13,156 bases of DNA from Thermodesulfovibrionales bacterium (GCA_919901705.1 CAKKPR010000208.1:1-13156); one strand, 5' to 3'; counted from the stretch's first letter, positions 1 to 5,737 are shown. Notes: generated by a model not told the origin, from the letters alone. Numbers and translations: made by a program.

Positions 1-142
1 AATATTAATTACAATTTTATGTAAAGCCTTTTAAATAGTCAATCTTTAAAATGTATGTCCCTGACAAGCAGTATTATTGTTCTGACAGTCTTTCTTCCGA
101 GATTCTTAATTGCCAGAGATAAAATATTCATATATTGGAGAT

Positions 143-577
143 TCATCCTGGCAAAACTGTCTTGATTCTGAAGGAAGTATCTGCATGTTCATCCTTCTTT
201 TTTATCAAAAGCCATTCCTTATCCTTGCCCTTCATCCTGAGCAACACAAAAAACCCCTTTAATTTCTCACCTTCCAATAGAATCTCAATCCTACCGCTGC
301 CAATGCTGCCACTGAAAAGGTTATATGTTCCCCTGTCCCATATAACAACAGTCCCGGCGCCATAGTTCCCTTCAGGGATTATCCCTTCAAAGGAGCCGTA
401 ATCAAGAGGGTGGTCTTCAACCATTATCGCAAGCCTTTTGTCCGAAGGGTTCATCGAAGGGCCTCTTGGCACTGCCCATGACTTCAGTGCGCCTTCCATC
501 TCTATTCTGAAATCAAAATGGAGGCTTCTTGCATGATGCTCATGGACAACGAATACGGCCATAGAATCAGAATACAT
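143..577 (-). CDS. Stand-alone LigD-type 3'-phosphoesterase
   Basis: 144 residues matching the PE domain of bacterial DNA ligase D, which trims 3'-phosphate and 3'-ribonucleotide ends before ligation in non-homologous end joining. The metal and phosphate-binding pattern is visible: H14, H20, D22 and R24 in HHARSLHFDFR, then H56 and Y60 in EDHPLDY, in the spacing known from Pseudomonas LigD (H42, H48, D50, R52, H84, Y88). The domain is essentially all there is: no polymerase or ligase domain is joined to it and no Ku gene is in the window. The start is the first in-frame ATG after an upstream TAG; no clear Shine-Dalgarno precedes it, and M6 is an alternative start. It ends near the left edge with no obvious operon partner and is divergent from the zinc-ribbon gene. 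The family call is firm; a role in end repair here is inferred. Confidence 0.9.
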   Translation of the reverse strand: MYSDSMAVFVVHEHHARSLHFDFRIEMEGALKSWAVPRGPSMNPSDKRLAIMVEDHPLDYGSFEGIIPEGNYGAGTVVIWDRGTYNLFSGSIGSGRIEILLEGEKLKGFFVLLRMKGKDKEWLLIKKKDEHADTSFRIKTVLPG

Positions 578-644
578 TTTTGTGATTATGAATGCAACCT
601 AAGGTATAATTCCCAAAACAAGAAAAACATCCTCAAAAATAGAG

Positions 645-674
645 GTGACATTTAGGAACGTATTGTGATATAAT
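645..674 (+). promoter_or_regulatory. Sigma-70-type promoter of the zinc-ribbon gene
   Basis: GTGACA at 645-650 (5 of 6 to the -35 consensus), an 18-base spacer and a perfect TATAAT at 669-674 preceded by TG at 666-667, forming an extended -10. It lies about 35 bases upstream of the ATG at 710, which has the strong Shine-Dalgarno GGAGGGAGGG at 695-704. Confidence 0.65.
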
Positions 675-709
675 TAAGAAACTATGCAACAACTGGAGGG
701 AGGGATAAA

Positions 710-886
710 ATGTCCTATAACAGATGTATATGTCAGGGTTGCGGAAGCAATTTCGCAACTGTTATAAGCAGCGACACCGAGCTTCAAAAAGAAAAATGCC
801 CAAGCTGCGGAGAAAGAAGGCTGAAGATTTCAGGTAAACTGAGTCATTCTGAGCTTGCAACCCAGTTTTCCGGCGGCGGTGGCTGA
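710..886 (+). CDS. Small zinc-ribbon protein (FmdB-like)
   Basis: 58-residue ORF beginning MSYNRCICQGCGSNF. It carries C6, C8 and C11 and, about 20 residues later, C30 and C33 in CPSCGERR, so two knuckles that could bind one zinc ion. It ends in a glycine-rich tail (FSGGGG) like many FmdB-family regulatory zinc ribbons. The ATG is well supported: a long purine-rich Shine-Dalgarno lies six bases upstream and an extended -10 promoter about 35 bases upstream. The gene stands alone between a divergent phosphoesterase gene and the convergent end of the nitrogen operon. Small proteins of this type are often predicted nucleic-acid or protein-binding factors; no specific partner can be named. Gene reality is well supported; function is not known. 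Confidence 0.8.
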   Translation: MSYNRCICQGCGSNFATVISSDTELQKEKCPSCGERRLKISGKLSHSELATQFSGGGG

Positions 887-939
887 AACCCGCGGGGCTG
901 CTAAGGCCAGTTAGGTCTATTAAGGGGCTTGAAGGATAT

Positions 940-1059
940 TTATATATCTAAATACTTTTCAAGCTCCCATTCTGTTACCGGCATCTTAAACTCACTACAC
1001 TCAGGGTTTATTACCCTGTCTTTCTCTGCTTTTCCCTGTACCTTTTTTACTTCCGTCAA
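940..1059 (-). pseudogene. 39-codon ORF resembling the C-terminal tail of glutamine synthetase (glnA remnant)
   Basis: A TTG-started ORF overlaps the glnB stop as TTGA, with the GGGAGG-type Shine-Dalgarno in the end of glnB. Its last residues, EFKMPVTEWELEKYLDI, resemble the C-terminal tail of GlnA of the Bacillus/archaeal kind (compare the B. subtilis ending VHPWEREQY: V, WE and Y align). The first 15 or so codons do not look like glutamine synthetase. glnB followed by glnA is a common operon order, so the simplest reading is that nearly all of glnA was deleted, leaving the 3' end joined just after glnB. The alternative is a genuine small protein translationally coupled to PII. I am fairly sure of the ORF and moderately sure of the glnA resemblance, which comes from memory of family motifs and not from a search. 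Confidence 0.5.
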
Positions 1060-1397
1060 CTTATTGCACCCTCCCCTCTCTGTCCTGTCCTTATTCTTAC
1101 TGCATCATCGACATTGCTTATAAATATCTTCCCGTCACCTATCTTGCCGGTTTTAGCTGTTTTCTCTATGATGTCACATACCTGCTCTACAATACTGTCT
1201 GGCACTATTATTTCGATTTTAATCTTAGGGATAAAATCAACAACATACTCTGCCCCCCTGTAGAGTTCCGTGTGACCCTTCTGCCTTCCAAAGCCCTTAA
1301 CCTCTGTTATAGTCATCCCTTGAACACCGATTCTGCTGAATGCCTCCTTAACATCGTCCAGCTTGAACGGTTTTATAATAGCCTCAATTTTTTTCAT
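1056..1397 (-). CDS. glnB: Nitrogen regulatory protein PII
   Basis: 113-residue PII trimer subunit, normal length for the family. It senses ATP/ADP and 2-oxoglutarate and relays nitrogen status to target proteins. Visible hallmarks are the start MKKIEAIIKPFKLDDVKEAF, the T-loop with the modifiable tyrosine Y51 in YRGAEYVVDF, the 2-oxoglutarate/nucleotide segment GFGRQKGH, and the C-terminal nucleotide-binding pieces TGKIGDGKIF and RIRTGQRGEGAI. The intact Y51 means control by uridylylation is possible. The ATG overlaps the nrpR stop as ATGA, so the two are translationally coupled. With no amtB next door and a glnA-like remnant downstream, glnB is a better name than glnK, but the sequence alone does not decide it. 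Confidence 0.95.
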   Translation of the reverse strand: MKKIEAIIKPFKLDDVKEAFSRIGVQGMTITEVKGFGRQKGHTELYRGAEYVVDFIPKIKIEIIVPDSIVEQVCDIIEKTAKTGKIGDGKIFISNVDDAVRIRTGQRGEGAIS

Positions 1398-2401
1398 ATA
1401 CCCCCCTTCTCGTAGAGTCGAGTCTCCGACAATATATCCTTAAAACTCTTTAGCTTTGAATATTTATAAAGAGTTGACATTGCCCTGCTTTCTGTGGGTA
1501 TGCCCGATTCTTCGATGGCAGCAACAGGGTTCAACCCGCCGACAATCACAACGCCTACCTTGTCTATACCGACAGGGACTTCCAAAAGCGGTTTATTCGG
1601 ATCGCCGATTAGCAGAATGCCTCCGATGCCTTTTTCAGCTATCCTTTCAGCAAGTTTTTTAGCCTCAGTAATACAAACAACGGGAATCTCCCTGAAACTT
1701 GCAAGTATTTTTCCATGATGGTTCCTGACCGCACCTAATACATCTGTCATTTTGCTCCTTATGAAAATCTCCAGGGGATCCAGAGATGAGCCTTCATAGC
1801 TAATCAGGGATATAAATCTCGTTGGGTTTCCATTTTCAGTTTCAACCACACCTCCGAATCTTGATGTGACAGGTATGCCTGCTTTCAGAAAAATTCCATT
1901 GATAGTTACACTGCAGACAGTGCCGACACCTATTTTGCCCTCAGGAATTAATACATCGCCAATCTTTTCTCCCCCACGGGCAAAAATTATCCTGTCACTC
2001 ATAACATAGGGGGAAGAGAAAACAGGAGTCAAAATCTTTATTGCGGCCTTTAGTTTTTCTTCCGGGAAATATGAAATGTTTAATATTACATCTCCATCCA
2101 ATGTCTTTAAATCAAGGGTTGTCTGATATGACAGGGTCTCTATCTTGCTTATTACAAAGCCAATCTTCTCTGATACAAGCGCATGTTTTAACTCCTGCCT
2201 TCCCTTTCCTGTAATCTTTCTCCCTTCTTTTCCGAATACCTCTGTATAGCCCCGCTCATCCAGAATCCTGAGATGATAGCGGACAGTCCTTTCAGTAATA
2301 TCAATGCCGTGAAGCTTCAACTGACGTGATATTTCTCTCGAACCTATAACATCTGTATACTTCTCGAGTATCTTGAGAATAGAAAGCATTGTTTTATTCA
2401 T
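1394..2401 (-). CDS. nrpR: NrpR-family nitrogen transcriptional regulator
   Basis: About 335 residues. The N-terminal 65 or so form a winged helix of the RNase R-associated/HTH_12 type (KILEKYTDVIGSREISRQL, then ITERTVRYHLRILDERGY). One NrpR (DUF128) effector domain follows (KIGVGTVCSVTINGIFLKAG, RFGGVVE, GVVIVGGLNPVAAIEE). In methanogens NrpR represses nitrogen-assimilation genes and releases DNA when 2-oxoglutarate rises; those proteins often have two NrpR domains, here there is one. I chose ATG at 2401 because AGGTG lies six bases upstream; an in-frame GTG at 2410 would sit on that Shine-Dalgarno. The stop overlaps the glnB start. Its likely targets are this operon and perhaps the GOGAT operon, but I find no clean GGAA-N6-TTCC archaeal operator in the intergenic regions. 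Confidence 0.88.
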   Translation of the reverse strand: MNKTMLSILKILEKYTDVIGSREISRQLKLHGIDITERTVRYHLRILDERGYTEVFGKEGRKITGKGRQELKHALVSEKIGFVISKIETLSYQTTLDLKTLDGDVILNISYFPEEKLKAAIKILTPVFSSPYVMSDRIIFARGGEKIGDVLIPEGKIGVGTVCSVTINGIFLKAGIPVTSRFGGVVETENGNPTRFISLISYEGSSLDPLEIFIRSKMTDVLGAVRNHHGKILASFREIPVVCITEAKKLAERIAEKGIGGILLIGDPNKPLLEVPVGIDKVGVVIVGGLNPVAAIEESGIPTESRAMSTLYKYSKLKSFKDILSETRLYEKGGI

Positions 2402-2413
2402 TGCATGCACCTT

Positions 2414-2473
2414 TCAGTGTCTGTGCCGGCAAAAAATGCCATAATTTATTTAACTGACACTAATCACCGGCAC
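2414..2473 (-). other. nrpR leader with two long-range complementary pairs reaching the ribosome binding site
   Basis: In the leftward transcript GUGCCGG (2473-2467) can pair with CCGGCAC (2429-2423), and UUAGUGUC (2463-2456) with GACACUGA (2421-2414, one G-U). The order is 1-2-1'-2', a pseudoknot-type arrangement. The second stem ends on the first bases of the GAAAGGUG Shine-Dalgarno of nrpR. GGCA-UUUUU-UGCC in the loop would compete with stem 1. The complementarity is read directly; any regulatory role is inference, and the same bases could instead be DNA operator half-sites. Confidence 0.35.
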
Positions 2474-2488
2474 CGTCCACTTTTTATA

Positions 2489-2572
2489 CTACCAATATCT
2501 CTCTGCTTTTTTCATATCAGGTTCAATCTCATACCAAATTCCATCTTTAAGGTCAGTACGCTTATTTGGCAT
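2489..2572 (-). CDS. Possible 27-residue ORF overlapping the stop of the FMN glutamate-synthase-like gene
   Basis: The ATG lies inside the last codons of the upstream gene (AATGCCAAATAA), overlapping by 11 bases. The ORF encodes a charged, aromatic-rich 27-residue peptide beginning MPNKRTDLKDGIWYEIEPD and ending in ERYW. The arrangement would give translational re-initiation. The composition looks protein-like, but the ORF is very short and its Shine-Dalgarno (GGAAG or GAAG) is weak. It has no membrane segment and I recognise no family. It may be a real small protein, a leader peptide in front of the nrpR leader, or chance. Confidence 0.3.
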   Translation of the reverse strand: MPNKRTDLKDGIWYEIEPDMKKAERYW

Positions 2573-4157
2573 TGATTATCTTCAGTGCTTCCTTCCTGTA
2601 AGAATCCATCAGATATGGTATTCCTGTTACCTTTGCGCATTCCTCGGTCAGAGACATCAAATCATTTCTTGTAATCGCCTCAACATTAAAACAGCGCGCT
2701 CCAGCCATCAACTGCTGCAATCCGACCCTGATTTTCTGCGAATAGCTGTATATGCCTATTGCTCCTAACGGAATGTTGTGAATCTCTTTGCTGCCCACAA
2801 GATTCTTCACTTCTTCATAACAAACAAAGATTTCTTCAACCTTGGAGCCGTACTCACTAACATTTTTAGGCAGATCATTTTCCTTAATCCACTTTGCGAT
2901 ATTCTTACCGACCATACCGGGAATCATTAAGGCACGTCCCATGCAAACAGCCTTTGTATAAGGAGCCCCCAGGGCTAAGGCCTTGAATATGCCGTCTTCA
3001 CTGCTGAAACCTCCGGCAAAGGCAATATCAGGAACACGCTCGCCCTTCTTTGCCAATATTTCGCTGAATTCATAAGCTGCTGCATGCAGGTAAAGTGAAG
3101 GCATACCCCATTCTTCCATCATGCGCCACGGGCTCATGCCAGTGCCGCCTGGAGCGCCGTCTATTGTCAGCAAATCAATCTTTGCTTTAGAACTCCATTT
3201 AATAGCCATTGCCAACTCACGCAGGCCATAAGCGCCTGTCTTTAAAGTGACTCTCTTAAAGCCGAGTTTTCTCAGCCTGTTGACTTCAGCATAAAAGCCT
3301 TTCTCATCGATAAAGCCCATCCGGCTGTGACGCTCAAATTCCTTGAATGCCTTATCTCTAAAAGCTGCCTGAACAACAGGATCAGAAGGATCAGGGGTAA
3401 CAATATAGCCTCTCTTTTGTAATTCAAGGGCGCGTTCCATGGAATGCACCTTGATTTCGCCGCCAATACATTTGGCGCCCTGCCCCCATTTCAACTCTAT
3501 TGTTTCAAGTCCGTGTTTGTCGATAATGTATTCTGCAACTCCCAAACGTGTGTCTTCAACATTCATCTGCACAAGGATTTCTCCATATGCCTGATGATAG
3601 CGGCGATAAATTTCAATCCTGCGATCCATATCAGGAGATTTTACTATTTTGTTTTTGTTATTTAATTCAAGGGCAGGGTCAATACCACATACATTTTCAC
3701 CACAGACAATTGTAACGCCGGAAATTGCTGCTCCTACTGCAAAATGCTCCCAGTTCTTACGGGCAATTTCAGTTGAACCAAGAGCGCCGGTAAAGATTGG
3801 TACTTTCATATTTACCTTTTTGGTCCAACCATATTCGGTTTCTGTATTAACATTTGGGAATTTGGCTGTATCCGGGTCTCCCTTCTGACCTTCCGGAAGA
3901 CCTTTAGCCCCAAGTGCATAACCATGAATATTCAGATGGGAATAATCTATCGGGTAATTCTTGTCTCCACCGGCAGTTATTTCACCAAACGGTCCCGGAT
4001 AAAGCAGCTCCCTGCTTCTGAAAGTAGCCTTGAAAACCTCACAATTTCCTCTGCACCCATCAATACACCGAGTGCAAATTCCGCTCATCGGACAGACACT
4101 CTTAGAACGGTTATGCGTTCTGGTTGCTTCATTAGAATTTGGCTGCGACAGATTCAT
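2562..4157 (-). CDS. Free-standing FMN-binding glutamate-synthase-like protein (GltB domain 2 family)
   Basis: 531 residues of the FMN-binding central domain of glutamate synthase large subunit, without the glutaminase or GXGXG domains. An N-terminal cysteine cluster (C22, C28, C31, C35, C39) could bind an Fe-S cluster or zinc. The TIM-barrel signature follows: PIFTGALGSTEIARKNWEH near 120, ELKWGQGAK near 221-229, and the phosphate-binding loop TIDGAPGGTGMSP at 331-343. The usual 3Fe-4S motif after the barrel (C472, C475 and C480 in the second copy encoded here) is not recognisable; that region reads MIPGMVGKNIAKWIKEN. The reaction is therefore uncertain: it may be a glutamate-forming or methylamine-glutamate-type FMN enzyme, or a partner of the split GOGAT. 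The start has a perfect AAAGGAGGA Shine-Dalgarno at 4173-4165. It is first in an operon with nrpR and glnB, which points to nitrogen assimilation. Confidence 0.85.
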   Translation of the reverse strand: MNLSQPNSNEATRTHNRSKSVCPMSGICTRCIDGCRGNCEVFKATFRSRELLYPGPFGEITAGGDKNYPIDYSHLNIHGYALGAKGLPEGQKGDPDTAKFPNVNTETEYGWTKKVNMKVPIFTGALGSTEIARKNWEHFAVGAAISGVTIVCGENVCGIDPALELNNKNKIVKSPDMDRRIEIYRRYHQAYGEILVQMNVEDTRLGVAEYIIDKHGLETIELKWGQGAKCIGGEIKVHSMERALELQKRGYIVTPDPSDPVVQAAFRDKAFKEFERHSRMGFIDEKGFYAEVNRLRKLGFKRVTLKTGAYGLRELAMAIKWSSKAKIDLLTIDGAPGGTGMSPWRMMEEWGMPSLYLHAAAYEFSEILAKKGERVPDIAFAGGFSSEDGIFKALALGAPYTKAVCMGRALMIPGMVGKNIAKWIKENDLPKNVSEYGSKVEEIFVCYEEVKNLVGSKEIHNIPLGAIGIYSYSQKIRVGLQQLMAGARCFNVEAITRNDLMSLTEECAKVTGIPYLMDSYRKEALKIINAK

Positions 4158-4270
4158 TTACTTTTCCTCCTTTAGTAAGTTTATTTTTGTGTGTTTATAA
4201 ATGCCTATACTGATTTCTCACTTCTTACTTCTATGCCTCCCACCTCCTCCTCTTAAGTAAAAGTAAATAG

Positions 4271-4290
4271 ATACTTAAAAAATTAAGTAT
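4271..4290. promoter_or_regulatory. Palindrome upstream of the FMN glutamate-synthase-like gene (candidate operator)
   Basis: ATACTTAA-AAAA-TTAAGTAT is a perfect inverted repeat with 8-base arms, about 115 bases upstream of the gene start. A further half-site TTAAGTA lies at 4253-4259. Between it and the gene is a polypurine stretch on the minus strand containing GAAGTAAGAAGTGAG. No strong -35/-10 pair stands out, so the promoter of this operon is not fixed. It could bind NrpR or the XRE-cupin regulator; neither can be shown here. Confidence 0.4.
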
Positions 4291-4307
4291 TTCTTACAGC
4301 AGCAGGC

Positions 4308-4333
4308 AAAAAAAATCCGCAGTGATCTTTTTT
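4308..4333 (-). terminator. Weak hairpin with U-tract after the regulator gene
   Basis: In the leftward transcript AAAAAAGATC can pair with GAUUUUUUUU around the loop ACUGCG (one G-U pair), ending in a run of eight U. It begins about 25 bases beyond the regulator stop codon. The stem is mostly A-U, so this is a weak intrinsic terminator call. If real, it separates the regulator gene from the nitrogen operon that follows in the same direction. Confidence 0.4.
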
Positions 4334-4356
4334 AACCTACATAGAAATCAAAAAAA

Positions 4357-5625
4357 TTATATACATATCACTAATAATTCAACCTCCTTATCTGAAGTAT
4401 TTTTCCAGATTGACGGTAAAGAATGTTTTAAATATATCGAGTCCCCTGAGTTTAGAGTTTTCTCTGAGTCCTCTATCTTCACCGAGATATTTCCTTTCAG
4501 GACATGGATTAATTCATCTCTCTTGTTATTCAGAAAGTGCTTGTATAATTCAGCACCCGGATGTATTACCGTAAAATAAGCAGATGCCTTATCATTAGAA
4601 ACTATATTAAATAAGGAATATCCCTGTTCTTTTTTGAAAAGAGATTGCAACGCATTGTCTTTCTTAAAGAGCCACTCTACCTCATCGCGTTTCTTTTCTT
4701 TATTAAGGATATCAGTCGGGTTTATTCCAAGCGCTTCGGTAATCTGGAGAAAAGAATTAAGAGAAGGACTTATCTGGTTGTTTTCAATCTGCGAGATAAA
4801 GCTCGATGTAAGTCCGATCTTATCTGCAAGGTCTTTTTGAGACATGCCGAGTCTTGTCCTTGCATTTTTTATCTGTCCGCCGATATCAAAAGAGGGCCCT
4901 TTCCTTGCTGGTATAATAAAAATAGTATCGTCTTCAATTTCGTATAAATGCGGCTTAAATGCCTCTCTGTTTGTTCTGCCGTCGAGTTTTAGAGCCTTTA
5001 AGAAAAGCTTGTCTTTCTTCTTATAGAGTTCAATGACAACCTGAGTAATATGCCTGAGGTTTGCCTTGAATGGCTGGCTGTGTGCATCTTTTTCGAGCAT
5101 CCAGTAGGCAACTGTGCCGAGATCATAGAGACGGGGGCACATATACGTAAAGAATTTATAAGTGCTGTTTTCATCTCCCCATAGATCCTGCATCCCTGTT
5201 AAACTGTCAAAGATATATCTTGCTCCCTCTGAAAGTTTATCCTGAATTGAGTTTACTGTTTCGCTGAAGAATGAGATGTCTCCGGGCCTGTTTACTTTGA
5301 TGACATGGGGAGCAGATTGCTTGTTGTTTTCATAAAACTTCAGAAATGCCCTATCGCTTTTGCCTTTGCCAGAGGTAAAGCAGTCAAGGATAGTGATTTT
5401 TTCAGAATGTTCCCTGATCGCAGTATGCAGGAGAATGCTCTGAGGGGACCTATTGAAACTGACATAGATAATATCTTTATTTTCTGAAAGCGACTGGTCA
5501 ATAAACTTCTGAATGAAAATATCCTCTGATGTGCCTGCCTCGGTTTCCCATACTACATTGTCGCCTATATGAGCTAAGTCAATAAGGCTGTCGAGACTTT
5601 TTATACCTGTGGATATCTTGCTCAT
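4357..5625 (-). CDS. Regulator joining a degenerate KaiC/RecA-like domain, XRE helix-turn-helix and cupin
   Basis: 422 residues from ATG at 5625. Residues 1-240 have the KaiC/RadA-like fold pattern: start MSKISTGIKSLDSLI, a Walker B-like strand ARYIFDSLTG (about 135-144) and NLRHITQVVIEL. The P-loop position reads VVWETEAGTSED with no GKT, so ATP hydrolysis is unlikely. Residues about 249-308 are an XRE domain (RTRLGMSQKDLADKIGLTSS, FISQIENNQISPSLNSFLQI). The C-terminal 80 are a cupin (ELIHVLKGNISVKIEDS, GDSIYLKHSLPSIWKN) lacking the usual metal histidines. It is probably a DNA-binding repressor or activator with two sensory domains. A TTG 36 bases upstream (5661) keeps frame, but it would place codon 1 upstream of the -10 hexamer TATAAA, so I prefer the ATG. 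The gene is divergent from the GOGAT operon and is likely autoregulated from the shared operator region. Confidence 0.82.
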   Translation of the reverse strand: MSKISTGIKSLDSLIDLAHIGDNVVWETEAGTSEDIFIQKFIDQSLSENKDIIYVSFNRSPQSILLHTAIREHSEKITILDCFTSGKGKSDRAFLKFYENNKQSAPHVIKVNRPGDISFFSETVNSIQDKLSEGARYIFDSLTGMQDLWGDENSTYKFFTYMCPRLYDLGTVAYWMLEKDAHSQPFKANLRHITQVVIELYKKKDKLFLKALKLDGRTNREAFKPHLYEIEDDTIFIIPARKGPSFDIGGQIKNARTRLGMSQKDLADKIGLTSSFISQIENNQISPSLNSFLQITEALGINPTDILNKEKKRDEVEWLFKKDNALQSLFKKEQGYSLFNIVSNDKASAYFTVIHPGAELYKHFLNNKRDELIHVLKGNISVKIEDSEKTLNSGDSIYLKHSLPSIWKNTSDKEVELLVICI

Positions 5626-5639
5626 GGTAAACGGTTGCC
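5626..5639. promoter_or_regulatory. Flanking operator box, left copy (GGTAAACGGTTGCC)
   Basis: A 14-base imperfect palindrome directly in front of the regulator ATG, in the place where a Shine-Dalgarno would normally be. It is the same sequence as 5724-5737 except for two transitions. It lies downstream of the predicted leftward -10, so a bound protein would sit at the start of the transcript. Confidence 0.5.
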
Positions 5640-5652
5640 TATTGTCATAGAC

Positions 5653-5680
5653 TTTATACAATGGGCAGAACTTTTGTCAA
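5653..5680 (-). promoter_or_regulatory. Promoter of the KaiC-XRE-cupin regulator gene
   Basis: On the minus strand TTGACA (5680-5675, perfect -35) is followed by a 16-base spacer and TATAAA (5658-5653). Transcription would start near 5646, leaving a short leader before the ATG at 5625. The -35 is embedded in the 24-bp palindrome. Confidence 0.6.
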
Positions 5681-5695
5681 TAATTATTGACAAAA
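5672..5695. promoter_or_regulatory. Perfect 24-bp palindrome between divergent genes
   Basis: Twelve-base arms, TTTTGTCAATAA and its exact reverse complement, meet with no spacer. The palindrome contains a perfect TTGACA on each strand (5680-5675 on minus, 5687-5692 on plus), so a bound dimer would cover both divergent -35 elements. It is the centre of the symmetric site array described in the findings. Confidence 0.7.
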
Positions 5696-5716
5696 AAAGC
5701 CATAAAATCTTAATAT
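5687..5716 (+). promoter_or_regulatory. Possible distal rightward promoter of the GOGAT operon
   Basis: TTGACA at 5687-5692, then an 18-base spacer and TAATAT at 5711-5716 (4 of 6 to the -10 consensus). It is weaker than its leftward mirror. It would give a leader of about 125 bases on the glutaminase-subunit transcript. Confidence 0.4.
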
Positions 5717-5723
5717 AAAGAAC

Positions 5724-5737
5724 GGCAAACGGTTACC
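5724..5737. promoter_or_regulatory. Flanking operator box, right copy (GGCAAACGGTTACC)
   Basis: Second copy of the 14-base box, in the same orientation as 5626-5639. Its centre is 47 bases to the right of the palindrome centre, against 51 bases to the left for the other copy. It falls at the predicted start of the distal rightward transcript. Confidence 0.5.

Noticed and set aside
887..939. Terminator between the convergent zinc-ribbon gene and nitrogen operon
   Set aside because: Two GGGGCT words occur in direct, not inverted, orientation and no stem followed by a T-run can be drawn.
2402..2410. GTG start for nrpR three codons upstream of the chosen ATG
   Set aside because: The GTG lies on the AGGTG Shine-Dalgarno that serves the ATG at 2401, so it would have no binding site of its own.
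2430..2445. Sigma-54 promoter (TGGCA...GC) in the nrpR leader
   Set aside because: The GG and GC elements are 8 bases apart, not 10, and the match depends on a T-run.
4158..4356. Archaeal NrpR operator GGAA-N6-TTCC
   Set aside because: No such pair is present here or in the other intergenic regions; the TTCC at 4164-4167 is part of the Shine-Dalgarno complement.
5626..5661. TTG start at 5661 for the KaiC-XRE-cupin gene
   Set aside because: The TTG lies just upstream of the predicted -10 hexamer TATAAA (5658-5653), and the KaiC-like homology begins at the ATG 5625.
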